Assembly: GCA_947499955.1 (NCBI GenBank)
Contig: CANMQI010000001.1
Span: 744,001-808,000 of the forward strand
Direction: 5' to 3'
DNA: 64,000 nucleotides
Source: an uncultured Granulosicoccus sp.
GTDB lineage: Bacteria; Pseudomonadota; Gammaproteobacteria; Granulosicoccales; Granulosicoccaceae
Part shown: positions 53,157-62,510 of the stretch, in pieces
Layout: each line of letters begins with the position of its first letter
Position numbering within the stretch: the stretch's first letter is position 1
Program-made: the position numbers and the translations under genes
Notes under the pieces: generated by a model
What the model was told of the DNA's origin: nothing
The model's input: the letters and a program-made list of their open reading frames with translations, nothing else
The model's database searches: none

Positions 53157-53645
53157 ATGTTTGCTGACCCTCGAACTGCCGATCGAATAACCGGACTGGT
53201 CCTGCTCATGCTGGGCATCTCGATGCTGGTCGGCGGCTACACCATGGATCGCCTGGAAATCCGCCAGATCCATCCAGCCAGCATTCCGGGTCTGGTACCC
53301 ATGGGCCTGGGCGTGGCCATGATCATCTGCTCGACGCTGTTGATCGTCTCTGCCGGATCCGGAACCGATCAGAGCGCCCCTGCCGAGCGCGGCTCTTTCA
53401 AGAACCTGTTTGTCAGTATCATCCTGTGCATCGGCTACGCCGCCGGTCTGTTGGGAAAGATGCCGTTTGCACTGGCCACCGGCATTTTCATCTTCGTCTT
53501 TTCCCTGTACTTCAGCTGGACAGACGGCGAACGGAATTCTCGCTCGACACTGATACTCGTAGCCTTGATGGCTCTGTTTGCTGCCGTGTTCTCCGGCGCC
53601 ATCTCCCTGCTCTTCCAGTACGGTTTTCTGGTGAGGTTACCCTGA
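53157..53645 (+). CDS. tctB: TctB-family small membrane subunit
   Basis: The 162-residue protein has four hydrophobic segments, typical of TctB, with an N-terminal RITGLVLLMLGISMLVGGYT segment. It is the small subunit that associates with TctA. Its stop overlaps the tctA start (TGATG), so the two are translationally coupled. Family identity rests on topology, length and context. Confidence 0.85.
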   Translation: MFADPRTADRITGLVLLMLGISMLVGGYTMDRLEIRQIHPASIPGLVPMGLGVAMIICSTLLIVSAGSGTDQSAPAERGSFKNLFVSIILCIGYAAGLLGKMPFALATGIFIFVFSLYFSWTDGERNSRSTLILVALMALFAAVFSGAISLLFQYGFLVRLP

Positions 53646-55177
53646 TGCAGGCGCTGCAATCACTGGCCGACGCACTGCTCGGCCTCATGACTCCCATGTC
53701 CCTGTTTCATGTGGCGTGGGCAACCCTGCTGGGCATCTTTGTCGGCAGCCTGCCCGGACTGACCGCCACCATGGGTGTGGCCCTGTTGACCACCCTCACC
53801 TACACCCTGGATCGCGACGCCGCCATCCTTGTATTGATTTGCATGTATGTCGGCGCTATCTACGGCGGCTCACGCAGCGCCATTCTGCTCAACATCCCAG
53901 GCACACCCGCCAGTGCCGCGACATCACTTGACGGCTACCCCCTGGCGCAGAAAGGTCAGGCAGCCAACGCCATGGCGCTGGCAACGGCAGGGTCGGCGCT
54001 GGGCACTCTGGTTGGCATCGTACTGCTGGTCATGCTGGCACCGCCTCTGGCTGAAATCGCCCTGGACTTCGGCTCTTTCGAATTCTTCTGGCTGGCCCTG
54101 TTCGGTATCGTCATCTCCGGCCAACTTACCGGTGGCGGTTCGGTCCTCAAGGGCTACATCGCCGGATTGCTGGGGCTCATGGTGGCCATGATCGGCAGTG
54201 AAGGTATCCATGCCCATGTTCGCTTCAACCTGGGTCTCAGTGATCTGAACGGAGGAATTGCCTTGATCCCTGCCATGGTCGGTGCCTTCGGCTTTGCCGA
54301 GGTGCTCACGGTCATGTGGCGTCCCAAGGGCGAGATGCTGGACTCGAGTTCGGAGTCCACCAGCGCCCTGCCCAGATTGATCGACCTGTGGCGTTACAAG
54401 TTCACGATCATACGCTCCGGCATCATCGGCACCATCGTCGGCATCATTCCGGGAGTTGGTGAAGATATCGGTGCCTGGTCCTCCTATGCGGCCGCCCGCA
54501 AGCTCAGCAAGGAGCCGGAGCTGTATGGCAAGGGCTCTACCGAAGGGCTGACCGCCGCTGAAACCGGCAACAGTGCGGTCGTCCCGGGCGCCTTGATACC
54601 GGCCCTGACGCTGGCCGTACCGGGCTCGGCGCCCGCAGCCGTCCTGATTGCCGCACTGTTCATTCATGGCATCCGCCCGGGTCCCATGATCATGATCGAA
54701 CAGCCGGACTTCATCTACAACATCGCAGCCATGCTGGTGCTGGCCACGGTGGCCATCGCTGTATTCGGACTGTCCCTGACTCGCGTATTCATCAAGATAC
54801 TCAAGGTGCCTCGTGAACTGCTGATGCCGATTGTCTTCACACTCTGCGTCATCGGCCCCTATGCCCTGACCCAGCGCGTATTCGATATCTGGGTCATGCT
54901 GTTCTTCGGTCTGGCAGGTTTTGTTCTGCGTCGCATGAACTACCCCATGGCGCCTCTCGTGCTGGGCATCATTCTGGGTACGCTGCTGGACAAGAGCCTG
55001 CGACGTGGACTGACGCTCAGCAACGGTGACCTGTCGCCGTTCTTCACGCGCCCCATCTCGGCCACCTTTGCACTGATCATCGGTGTCTCGATTCTGCTCG
55101 GCATTCCCGCGGTTCGCCGCACCCTTGCTCGCCTGCTGCCCGGCAGGCGAGAGACAGTCGCGCAGGATGAGCCCTGA
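53645..55177 (+). CDS. tctA: TctA-family large membrane subunit
   Basis: The 510-residue polytopic protein has the TctA signature segments GSLPGLTATMG (about residues 35-45), a GIIPGVGEDIGAWSSYA segment in the second half, and a later GNSAVVPGALIPALTLAVPG run. Length fits the family. The start is the ATG at 53645. The open frame back to 53426 lies within tctB and is not coding. The gene is followed after 2 bases by the TetR gene, so the regulator is part of the same transcript. Confidence 0.93.
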   Translation: MQALQSLADALLGLMTPMSLFHVAWATLLGIFVGSLPGLTATMGVALLTTLTYTLDRDAAILVLICMYVGAIYGGSRSAILLNIPGTPASAATSLDGYPLAQKGQAANAMALATAGSALGTLVGIVLLVMLAPPLAEIALDFGSFEFFWLALFGIVISGQLTGGGSVLKGYIAGLLGLMVAMIGSEGIHAHVRFNLGLSDLNGGIALIPAMVGAFGFAEVLTVMWRPKGEMLDSSSESTSALPRLIDLWRYKFTIIRSGIIGTIVGIIPGVGEDIGAWSSYAAARKLSKEPELYGKGSTEGLTAAETGNSAVVPGALIPALTLAVPGSAPAAVLIAALFIHGIRPGPMIMIEQPDFIYNIAAMLVLATVAIAVFGLSLTRVFIKILKVPRELLMPIVFTLCVIGPYALTQRVFDIWVMLFFGLAGFVLRRMNYPMAPLVLGIILGTLLDKSLRRGLTLSNGDLSPFFTRPISATFALIIGVSILLGIPAVRRTLARLLPGRRETVAQDEP

Positions 55178-55179
55178 AA

Positions 55180-55815
55180 ATGAAAAACAAGACCAACACA
55201 GGCCGACGTGATGCCGAACTCTCGCGTCGAATGATCCTGGATGCCGCGCTGGTCGAGTTCTCGGAGAAAGGGTTTTCCGGTGCACGCATCGACACCATAG
55301 CCGCCGCCGCCGGTGTCTCGAAACCCATGATCTACAGCTATTACGGCGACAAGGACGATCTGTATGCCGCAGCCTTGCGTGAAGCCTATATTCAGATACG
55401 GGCAGGTGAGCAGGAACTGGACCTGGAGCACAAGACTCCGGAAGAGGCTATCCGCGCCCTGGTGAGCTTCACCCTGAATCACTTCAGGTCCAAGCCCTGG
55501 TTCATCTCCATGCTCAATACCGAGAATCTGCACCGCGGCGCTACTATCAGAAAGATTCATGATGTCAGCGAGATCCAGTCACGCCTGGTGCAGGAACTGG
55601 AAATCATCCTCAAACGCGGCCAGGACGAAGGCATCTTCCGCCAGGGTATCGACCCCGTGGACCTGTATATCACCATCGCCTCACTGTGCTACTTCCCGAT
55701 ATCCAATGCGCACACGCTACGCGTGGTGTTCAACAAACCGGTTGACGATGACGCCTGGCTGGACCAGCGCCGACAGGACGCCGAAGAGATGGTCATCCGC
55801 TTTCTACAACCCTGA
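55180..55815 (+). CDS. TetR-family transcriptional regulator
   Basis: The 211-residue protein has the N-terminal TetR helix-turn-helix (GARIDTIAAAAGVSKPMIYS, about residues 35-54) and a helical ligand-binding domain. A TetR_C-type segment (LINLHRG-like ENLHRGATIRKIHDVS) follows. It begins 2 bases after tctA and precedes the catabolic genes. It probably represses the operon promoter at the 18-bp palindrome 52013-52030 until a substrate or intermediate binds. The ligand is unknown. Confidence 0.9.
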   Translation: MKNKTNTGRRDAELSRRMILDAALVEFSEKGFSGARIDTIAAAAGVSKPMIYSYYGDKDDLYAAALREAYIQIRAGEQELDLEHKTPEEAIRALVSFTLNHFRSKPWFISMLNTENLHRGATIRKIHDVSEIQSRLVQELEIILKRGQDEGIFRQGIDPVDLYITIASLCYFPISNAHTLRVVFNKPVDDDAWLDQRRQDAEEMVIRFLQP

Positions 55816-55845
55816 TCCATTCAGAAAACCTCAGAGAACCATACT

Positions 55846-56997
55846 ATGACGCAGCAACGCATCGGTATCATCATGCACGGGGTCACCGGCCGCATGGGCA
55901 TGAACCAGCATCTCATTCGCTCGGTACTGGCAATTCGCGATCAGGGAGGTGTATTGCTCGGCAATGGCACACGCCTGATGCCGGACCCCATCATCGTTGG
56001 TCGCAATGAAGCAAAGATTGCCGAGCTTGCCAAGGCACACGGCATCGAGCGCTACACCACTGACATGGCAGCCGCTCTGGCCAACCCCGACGACACCCTG
56101 TTCTTCGACGCAGCATCCACCCAGTTGCGACCCGAGCTGCTGCGCCAGGCCATCGATGCCGGCAAGCACATCTATTGCGAAAAGCCCATTTCCGAGAAGC
56201 TGGAGCAGGCACTGGACATTGCCAACTACGCCAAATCCAGGGGCGTGAAGAACGGCATCGTACATGACAAGCTGGACCTGCCCGGCCTGCTGAAGCTGAA
56301 GCGATTGCGTGACAGCGGCTTTTTCGGCAAGATCCTGTCGGTTCGTGGCGAATTCGGCTACTGGGTATTCGAAGGCGACTGGATGCCGGCACAACGCCCC
56401 AGCTGGAACTACCGTGCGGCAGATGGTGGCGGCATCATTTCCGACATGCTGTGCCACTGGCGTTATGTTCTGGACAATGTCTTCGCCCCGGTCAAGTCGG
56501 TTTCCTGCACCGGCGCCGTGCATATCCCCGATCGCTGGGACGAGAACGGTGAACACTACAAGGCCGATGCCGATGATGCGGCCTATGCCACCTTCGAACT
56601 GGAAGGCGGCATCATCGCCAACATCAATTCCAGCTGGTGCACCCGGGTACGACGAGATGATCTCGTGACCTTCCATGTCGATGGCACCCACGGCTCGGCG
56701 GTCGCCGGTCTGCACAGCTGTGTCAGCCAGCACCGTGTCAACACCCCCAAACCCGTCTGGAATCCGGATCAGCCTCAGACCATGAACTTCTTCGAAGACT
56801 GGGAGGAAGTACCGGACAACCATGATTTCGACAACGGCTTCAAGGTGCAGTGGGAGCAGTTTCTCAGACATATTGCCGAGGACGGCCCCTGGAACTACAC
56901 ACTGATGGAAGGCGCCAAAGGCGTACAACTCGCAGAACTGGGCCACCAGAGCTGGAAAGAGCGCCGCTGGATAGACGTACCATCACTCGAGGTATAA
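55846..56997 (+). CDS. Gfo/Idh/MocA-family oxidoreductase
   Basis: The 383-residue protein has an N-terminal NAD(P)-binding Rossmann fold (RIGIIMHGVTGRMGMNQHLI; GVTGRMG replaces the classic GxGxxG) and the catalytic Lys in the CEKPISEKLEQAL motif (about residues 110-122). The C-terminal substrate half is beta-sheet. Enzymes of this family oxidise sugars, inositols or related alcohols at one hydroxyl. It is the first of three catabolic genes after tctA-tetR. The next gene starts 3 bases after its stop. Substrate is unknown. Confidence 0.9.
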   Translation: MTQQRIGIIMHGVTGRMGMNQHLIRSVLAIRDQGGVLLGNGTRLMPDPIIVGRNEAKIAELAKAHGIERYTTDMAAALANPDDTLFFDAASTQLRPELLRQAIDAGKHIYCEKPISEKLEQALDIANYAKSRGVKNGIVHDKLDLPGLLKLKRLRDSGFFGKILSVRGEFGYWVFEGDWMPAQRPSWNYRAADGGGIISDMLCHWRYVLDNVFAPVKSVSCTGAVHIPDRWDENGEHYKADADDAAYATFELEGGIIANINSSWCTRVRRDDLVTFHVDGTHGSAVAGLHSCVSQHRVNTPKPVWNPDQPQTMNFFEDWEEVPDNHDFDNGFKVQWEQFLRHIAEDGPWNYTLMEGAKGVQLAELGHQSWKERRWIDVPSLEV

Positions 56998-57000
56998 GCC

Positions 57001-58170
57001 ATGTCTGTCACCATCAAGCTTCCCGTCAGTGGCGGCACACTGGAGCCGGTCACACTGCTCGCCGGCCCCAGGCCGGCAGCCGCTGACGGCCAGTGGAATC
57101 GTATCGGCTACGCAGCCGCACATGTCGTGTGCGACCCGCTGGCTGATAACGATCCGTGGATCGATACCGCTGTCGACTGGGACCGCACACTGGCCTATCG
57201 TGAATATCTGTGGAGCATCGGTCTGGGTGTGGCCGAGGCGATGGACACGGCACAACGCGGCATGGGACTCAGCTGGGACACCTCGCTGGAACTGGTTCAG
57301 CGCAGCATGGAGATGGCAAAGTCCGGGGGTCATCTGATCGCCAGCGGTGCGGGCACCGATCATCTCGACATAACGCCTGATCTGACCATCGATGATGTCA
57401 TCGCTGCCTATGAGATGCAGTGCGAGGCCATCGAGGCCACAGGCAGTCGGGTTATTCTGATGGCCTCACGGGCACTGACGGCCGTTGCCACCGGACCGGA
57501 CGATTACGCCAAGGTCTACGCCCGCGTTCTGGGTGGGCTCAGGCAACCGGCCATACTGCACTGGCTGGGTGAGATGTTCGACCCGGCACTGAAGGGTTAC
57601 TGGGGTTCGGACGATCACATGACGGCCATGGCGACCTGCCTGGAGATCCTCAAGGACAACGCTGCCAACATCGACGGCATCAAGATCTCCCTGCTCTCGG
57701 CAGACAAGGAAATCCACATGCGCAATCGTCTGCCGGAGGGTGTGAAGATGTACACCGGTGACGACTTCAACTACCCGGACCTCATCCAGGGTGATGAGGA
57801 TGGCTATTCCCACGCCTTGCTGGGCATATTCGACCCCATCGCGGGGGCGGCTGCCCGGGCATTGTCGGCGTTGGGCGCCGGCGACAATGCAGCTTACCGT
57901 CAGGCCTTCGACCCGACGGTGCCTCTGTCACGTCACATCTTCAAGGCGCCTACTCGTTACTACAAGACTGGCGTTGTCTTCATGGCCTACCTCAACGCTC
58001 ATCAGGATCATTTCACCATGGTGGGCGGTCAGGAGAGTACACGCTCAACCCTGCACCTGGCCGAACTGATACGCCTGGCCAACGATGCACAGCTGTTCAC
58101 GGACCCTGACGATGTCGCCCGGCGGGCCAGTGCGGTATTTGCCGCTCGCGGCGTGGAGATCCTGGCATGA
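57001..58170 (+). CDS. DUF993-family protein (dihydrodipicolinate synthase-like aldolase fold)
   Basis: The 389-residue protein matches DUF993, a set related to the DapA/N-acetylneuraminate-lyase aldolases. It has a barrel-like arrangement with DGIKISLL in the position of the Schiff-base Lys strand (about residue 227). If the Lys is catalytic, a carbon-carbon cleavage or a dehydration of a keto-sugar acid is plausible. The reaction is unknown. It sits between a Gfo/Idh/MocA dehydrogenase and a TIM-barrel isomerase and overlaps the latter by 4 bases, so all three probably act on one imported compound. Confidence 0.85.
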   Translation: MSVTIKLPVSGGTLEPVTLLAGPRPAAADGQWNRIGYAAAHVVCDPLADNDPWIDTAVDWDRTLAYREYLWSIGLGVAEAMDTAQRGMGLSWDTSLELVQRSMEMAKSGGHLIASGAGTDHLDITPDLTIDDVIAAYEMQCEAIEATGSRVILMASRALTAVATGPDDYAKVYARVLGGLRQPAILHWLGEMFDPALKGYWGSDDHMTAMATCLEILKDNAANIDGIKISLLSADKEIHMRNRLPEGVKMYTGDDFNYPDLIQGDEDGYSHALLGIFDPIAGAAARALSALGAGDNAAYRQAFDPTVPLSRHIFKAPTRYYKTGVVFMAYLNAHQDHFTMVGGQESTRSTLHLAELIRLANDAQLFTDPDDVARRASAVFAARGVEILA

Positions 58171-58985
58171 TCACCCCAGAGAGACTCTCGCTGAATACGG
58201 CTACCGTCAGCAAGCAATGGAATCTGCAGCAGGCCGTGGAAGGCTGCCTGAGGCACGGTATCGGGGGTATCGCTCCGTGGCGTGACAAGCTGCATGAAGC
58301 CGGTGTCAAGGAAGGTGCCCGCATGATTCGTGAATCAGGCCTGGCAGTCTCGGGGCTGTGCCGAGGTGGCTGGTACACGGCCGAAGGCGCACTGACGCAA
58401 ACGGTCATCGATGACAACAAGGCGGCGGTCGATGAGGCCGTTGCCATCGGTGCAGCTTGCCTGGTCATGGTGGTCGGTGGCCTGCCCCCTGGCTCCCGCG
58501 ACCTGGTAGGCGCCCGCAACATCGTGACCGAAGGCCTTGCGAAAACACTGGACTACGCCCGCACGGTGGACATGCCCATCGCCATCGAACCCCTGCACCC
58601 CATGTATGCCGCGGACCGTGCCTGTGTGAATACCACAGGCCAGGCGCTGGATATCTGCGACCAGCTGGGCGAGGGTATCGGCGTGGCTCTGGATGTCTAT
58701 CACATCTGGTGGGATCCGGACATCCGGGCGCAGATACAGCGCGCCGGCAAGGAGCGGCTCCTCGCCTTTCACATCTGCGACTGGTTATCGCCAACCAGCG
58801 ACATGCTGACAGACCGAGGCATGATGGGCGATGGTGTCATCGATATCCGACACTATCGTGCCATGGTGGAGCATCAGGGCTTCAACGGACTGAATGAAGT
58901 CGAGATCTTCTCGGCCGAGAACTGGTGGAAGCGCGATCCGGACGACGTACTGCAGGAAATGATCAGCCGCGCTCGGGAGTGCTGA
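58167..58985 (+). CDS. TIM-barrel sugar isomerase/epimerase family protein
   Basis: The 272-residue protein has the metal-site strands of the xylose isomerase-like superfamily: IAIEPLHP (Glu), ALDVYHIWW (Asp, His), HICDWL (His, Asp) and EVEIFSAENWW (Glu). It overlaps the DUF993 gene by 4 bases (ATGA) and ends the operon. A hairpin or two lie in the 180-bp gap before the next, convergent gene. Its likely job is isomerisation of a sugar or sugar acid in the same route as its two neighbours. Confidence 0.85.
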   Translation: MITPERLSLNTATVSKQWNLQQAVEGCLRHGIGGIAPWRDKLHEAGVKEGARMIRESGLAVSGLCRGGWYTAEGALTQTVIDDNKAAVDEAVAIGAACLVMVVGGLPPGSRDLVGARNIVTEGLAKTLDYARTVDMPIAIEPLHPMYAADRACVNTTGQALDICDQLGEGIGVALDVYHIWWDPDIRAQIQRAGKERLLAFHICDWLSPTSDMLTDRGMMGDGVIDIRHYRAMVEHQGFNGLNEVEIFSAENWWKRDPDDVLQEMISRAREC

Positions 58986-58995
58986 ACAGCACCCC

Positions 58996-59114
58996 GGTCA
59001 GGGACTGACCTGGCGGCCGGGAGGAGCGGTGCCGTTGCCCGCGCCTCCCGCCACCACCCGTAACGAACAGCACCATCGTATTACTGCAAACCTGGCGCAA
59101 CTGTCGGCGCCAGG
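58996..59114. terminator. Two hairpins in a convergent gap
   Basis: GGTCAG-GGA-CTGACC (58996-59010) lies just after the isomerase stop. CCTGGCGC pairs with GCGCCAGG (59091-59114, 8-base loop) nearer the end of the minus-strand oxidoreductase. They are placed as terminators for the two converging genes. Neither has a T tract. Confidence 0.5.
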
Positions 59115-59165
59115 CATGCAGCCCTGCACCGGGCTTGCGCGCATGGCCGGCAGCAAATCGCTGTC

Positions 59166-60203
59166 TCAACCAGCACTCTCGGCTGCGACTTCCACCAGCT
59201 TCCCCTGACGCGATGAGGCGACCAATGCATCGATCAGCTGATGCACTCGCAAACCCTCTCGGCCGCTGATCCGCGGCTGCGAGTCCGAATGAATGCTGTC
59301 GACAAAGTCCTCGATGAGGTCTCGGTGCCAGTCGCAGGGGAACGCCATGGGGTCGGCCCCTCCCCCGGTACCTGTCGTCTCACCCAGCTCTTCACTGCTG
59401 CCATCCCGGTAATGCACCATCAGCCGGCCCGCCTCGAGGGTGGCACTGCCTTTCGTGCCATCGATACTGAGTGTCTCTGCCCCACCCGGATAGGCCGCTG
59501 TGGTTGCCACGATGGACCCGACAGCCCCTGATACGAAGCGCAGGCAACCGGCTGCAAAGTCTTCGGCTTCCAGCGTATGCAGTGGGGTCGTGGTGCACAT
59601 CGCCTGAACGGACTCCGCCGGTCCGGTCAGACTCAGCATCAGGTCCATGACGTGAATCGCCTGGCTGATCAGGACTCCGCCACCATCTCGCGCATAACTG
59701 CCACGCCCGGGAACATCGTAATAGGACTGCTCGCGCCACCAGGGCACTTGTACCCGGACGCTGGCAATATCGCCCAGCAGCCCCTCGCGCATGATGCTCG
59801 TCAAGCGTTGCGCACTCACACGAAAACGGTTCTGGAAGACCACACCGAACTTCACACCGGCCGCCTCGCAGATCTCTACCAGAGCACTCGCCTGTTCACT
59901 GCTGCGTTCGATGGGTTTCTCGGTCAGGATATGCTTGCCTGCTGCTGCAAACATCCTGACCAGAGCCTCACGCTGATCAGGCGGTGTTACCAGAATGACC
60001 GCGGCAATCGACTCATCGGCGGCAATCTCCTCGACGGAATCGAATACCGGCACACCATATGTTTCTGCCACCTCCAGCGCTCGCGGCTTGCTGCGATTGA
60101 AGACCCCGGCGAGCTCCACCTTGCCTGCCAGCTGTTGAAGTGCTTCCAGATGCGGCTTTGACGCCATGCCTAGTCCAATCAGTGCAACGCGTGTACCTGT
60201 CAA
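59166..60203 (-). CDS. Gfo/Idh/MocA-family oxidoreductase
   Basis: The 345-residue protein has the N-terminal Rossmann motif VALIGLGMASKPHLEAL and the catalytic Lys in LTEKPIERSSEQA (about residues 92-104), then a substrate-binding domain with a SQAIHVMDL His segment. It is a sugar or polyol dehydrogenase by family. It is a different protein from the one at 55846-56997 and is encoded on the opposite strand, so it may act in another pathway or feed the same one. It is divergent from hemF with a 168-bp shared upstream region. Confidence 0.9.
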   Translation of the reverse strand: MTGTRVALIGLGMASKPHLEALQQLAGKVELAGVFNRSKPRALEVAETYGVPVFDSVEEIAADESIAAVILVTPPDQREALVRMFAAAGKHILTEKPIERSSEQASALVEICEAAGVKFGVVFQNRFRVSAQRLTSIMREGLLGDIASVRVQVPWWREQSYYDVPGRGSYARDGGGVLISQAIHVMDLMLSLTGPAESVQAMCTTTPLHTLEAEDFAAGCLRFVSGAVGSIVATTAAYPGGAETLSIDGTKGSATLEAGRLMVHYRDGSSEELGETTGTGGGADPMAFPCDWHRDLIEDFVDSIHSDSQPRISGREGLRVHQLIDALVASSRQGKLVEVAAESAG

Positions 60204-60371
60204 GAGATTCTCCGAAATCGTTCTGTGAGGGGAAGCGGGAATACTCTACGTCCAACGGGCAGACATGTCCATGTCCATCGATTGCGCAGCGCGAAGCGAC
60301 TCTTTTCTGCCTGAGGTAGAATTCACCCCAGTAAACAGACCCTCGATTTTTCATCACGGCCCCGACCCATC

Positions 60372-61301
60372 ATGTCAAACACCAGCAATGACGCAGTCGA
60401 CAGCGACGCTGTCTACCACTATCTGACGAACTTCCATGACACGCTGTGCCTGCAGCTGGAAGAACTCGATGGAGGAGCGACCTTTCTCAACGATGCCTGG
60501 ACACGGCCTGAAGGCGGTGGTGGGCTGACACGCATCATGACCGATGGCGAGCTGTTCGAGAAAGCCGGTGTGGCCTTCTCTCGTGTCAGTGGCACCACCC
60601 TGCCGCCTTCCGCCTCGGCACACCGCCCGGAGCTGGCTGGTCGTGACTGGGAGGCCATGGGCGTCTCTCTGGTGCTGCATCCGCACAATCCCTATGTGCC
60701 CACCACGCATGCCAACATCCGCTTTTTCCGCGCCAACAAGGAAGGTGAAGCCCCGGTCTGGTGGTTCGGTGGTGGTTTCGATCTGACGCCGTACTATGGC
60801 TTCGAGGAAGATTGTGTGCACTGGCACCAGACAGCACGCGAGGCTGTCGCCCCCTTCGGTGACGACCTGCACGAACGCTTCAAGACCTGGTGTGATGACT
60901 ACTTCTACCTCAAGCACCGAGACGAGGCCCGTGGCATCGGTGGTCTGTTCTTCGATGATTTCACGGGTGACAGCTTCGAGCATGCCTTCGGCCTGATGCA
61001 ATCGGTCGGCAATCATTTCCTTCCGGCCTATGCCCCCATTGCACAAAGCCGTCGTGCGCTTCACTACACACAGCGCGAGCGAGACTTCCAGCTCTACCGT
61101 CGTGGGCGCTATGTCGAATTCAACCTTGTGTACGATCGAGGCACGCTGTTCGGTCTGCAGTCCGGTGGACGTACCGAGTCCATTCTGATGTCGCTGCCAC
61201 CGCACGTCAGCTGGCATTACAACTACCAGCCAGAGCCGGATAGTCCTGAAGCCGAACTGACCAGCCGTTTTCTGCCCATCCGCAACTGGCTGGTCTCATG
61301 A
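60372..61301 (+). CDS. hemF: Oxygen-dependent coproporphyrinogen III oxidase
   Basis: HemF converts coproporphyrinogen III to protoporphyrinogen IX with oxygen, in heme synthesis. The 309-residue length is near the family norm (about 300), and the conserved segments are present: [61 protein letters not shown] and [10 protein letters not shown] near the C-terminus. The protein is cytoplasmic. The ATG at 60372 has only a weak ribosome-binding site. It overlaps the next gene by 4 bases. Confidence 0.97.
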   Translation: MSNTSNDAVDSDAVYHYLTNFHDTLCLQLEELDGGATFLNDAWTRPEGGGGLTRIMTDGELFEKAGVAFSRVSGTTLPPSASAHRPELAGRDWEAMGVSLVLHPHNPYVPTTHANIRFFRANKEGEAPVWWFGGGFDLTPYYGFEEDCVHWHQTAREAVAPFGDDLHERFKTWCDDYFYLKHRDEARGIGGLFFDDFTGDSFEHAFGLMQSVGNHFLPAYAPIAQSRRALHYTQRERDFQLYRRGRYVEFNLVYDRGTLFGLQSGGRTESILMSLPPHVSWHYNYQPEPDSPEAELTSRFLPIRNWLVS

Positions 61302-61861
61302 AACTGTTTCTTCGACTGTTCTGGCTGATACTGACTCAGTCGCGTCGTCCGAGACTGGGCGTCATGGACACCTCAGAGACGCCACTGCGTGTATTGCCGA
61401 ACGATCTCGACATCTTCATGCACGTCAACAATGGCGTGTATCTGACCTATGCCGACTTGGGGCGCACCGATCTGATGCTGCGCAGTGGCACCTTCCAGCG
61501 AATGCGTCAACGTCGCTGGTATCCGGTGGCGGCCGAGGCGACCATCCGCTTTCGCAAATCACTGACCCTCGGGCAGCGCTTCATCATTCATACGCGCATT
61601 GCCGGTTGGGACGATCGCTCCATCTATATCGAGCAGAATTTCATGCACGGTGACACCCTGGTGGCGCAGGCGTTCATCGATGCGCGTTTTCTGGTGCGTG
61701 GTGGCGGCAAGGTGAGCGTCGCTGAATTACTGGACTATCTGGAGCTCGACCCACAATCACCGGAGATGCCCGTGGCAATGCAGCGCTGGATAAGCGCCAA
61801 ACAACGCGACAACACCCGTGTTGCGGATGCCACTGTCACGACATTGAAAAAGACCGGCTGA
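61298..61861 (+). CDS. Thioesterase-like hotdog-fold protein (4HBT family)
   Basis: The 187-residue protein has the acyl-CoA thioesterase-like hotdog fold: [20 protein letters not shown] (about residues 38-57) contains the D-x-N/H-x-H-V-N-N-type active-site pattern, then [17 protein letters not shown]. An N-terminal hydrophobic stretch ([10 protein letters not shown]) may lie at the membrane, as in THEM6-like members. It overlaps hemF by 4 bases and so is cotranscribed, although no link to heme synthesis is known. A 6-bp hairpin (TCCTGC / GCAGGA) lies at 61921-61936, between it and the convergent DMT gene. Confidence 0.82.
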   Translation: MKLFLRLFWLILTQSRRPRLGVMDTSETPLRVLPNDLDIFMHVNNGVYLTYADLGRTDLMLRSGTFQRMRQRRWYPVAAEATIRFRKSLTLGQRFIIHTRIAGWDDRSIYIEQNFMHGDTLVAQAFIDARFLVRGGGKVSVAELLDYLELDPQSPEMPVAMQRWISAKQRDNTRVADATVTTLKKTG

Positions 61862-61949
61862 CCACCCATCCCCTCTCGTCCGAGCGGCTCATCAGTGCCT
61901 GCGCTCATGAACCGTTCAACTCCTGCCTGCGCAGGAAAACCCTGCGCAC

Positions 61950-62390
61950 TCAGCCTCGATGCACCAGCAAGGCGCCGAGAAAGACCAGTCCCAGTCCTGC
62001 CATTCGGGTCCAGGACAGGCTGCGTACCGGCATACCGAATGCGCCGATGTGATCCGCCAGGGCTGCGCCCATCAGCTGCCCCGCCACCAGGCAGACGAAG
62101 AACAGTGCGGCGCCCGTGATCGGCGCCAGCGCCGCTGCGCCCGCGACTATCCCGACACCGATCATCCCGCCCAGCACCGACCACCACGGTAGTGTCGCCA
62201 ACAGACCCGGTCGCAATGATCCACCGGAAAACGGCACCAGAATCAGCAGGCACACCAGCGTGACAAACACCGAGTAGGCCGCTGCCGCCACCGGAGAGCC
62301 CACTATCCGGGACACCGCCGTGTTGATGACGGGCTGCTGTGAGAACAGCATGCCCAGCAGGATCGAGAGTCCAATGGGGAGCCATGACAT
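61950..62390 (-). CDS. DMT-type membrane protein, YdcZ/DUF606 family
   Basis: The 146-residue protein has about five hydrophobic segments and begins LPIGLSILLGMLFSQQPVIN, the usual YdcZ opening with a conserved NTAVSR. DUF606/YdcZ proteins are small members of the drug/metabolite transporter superfamily with no confirmed substrate. It is single and minus-strand, divergent from the FadR-type GntR gene, with 120 bp between them that hold a GntR-type operator. Confidence 0.85.
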   Translation of the reverse strand: MSWLPIGLSILLGMLFSQQPVINTAVSRIVGSPVAAAAYSVFVTLVCLLILVPFSGGSLRPGLLATLPWWSVLGGMIGVGIVAGAAALAPITGAALFFVCLVAGQLMGAALADHIGAFGMPVRSLSWTRMAGLGLVFLGALLVHRG

Positions 62391-62466
62391 GGCGACATCT
62401 ACCTTCTGAGAATCCGGAAGCGCGAGACCTTACCACGCATGAACTGAATTGCATGAACATTTGAAC

Positions 62467-62479
62467 ATTGTCAGACAAT
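62467..62479. promoter_or_regulatory. FadR-type GntR operator candidate
   Basis: ATTGTC-A-GACAAT is a perfect 6-bp inverted repeat that fits the FadR/FCD half-site pattern T-N-G-T-N3-A-C-N-A. It lies 32 bases before the GntR gene and 77 bases before the divergent DMT gene. It could serve both genes. Confidence 0.6.
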
Positions 62480-62510
62480 CTGATATTACTGTGCCATCAG
62501 TGGATGACGG

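Noticed and set aside
53924-55285. 453-codon minus-strand ORF opposite tctA
   Set aside because: It is the antisense of a well-supported membrane protein, its translation is Gln/Arg/His-rich with no family resemblance, and codon use of the plus strand explains the lack of stops.
55831-56946. 371-codon minus-strand ORF opposite the Gfo/Idh/MocA gene
   Set aside because: Antisense of a convincing enzyme gene, with no recognisable motif.
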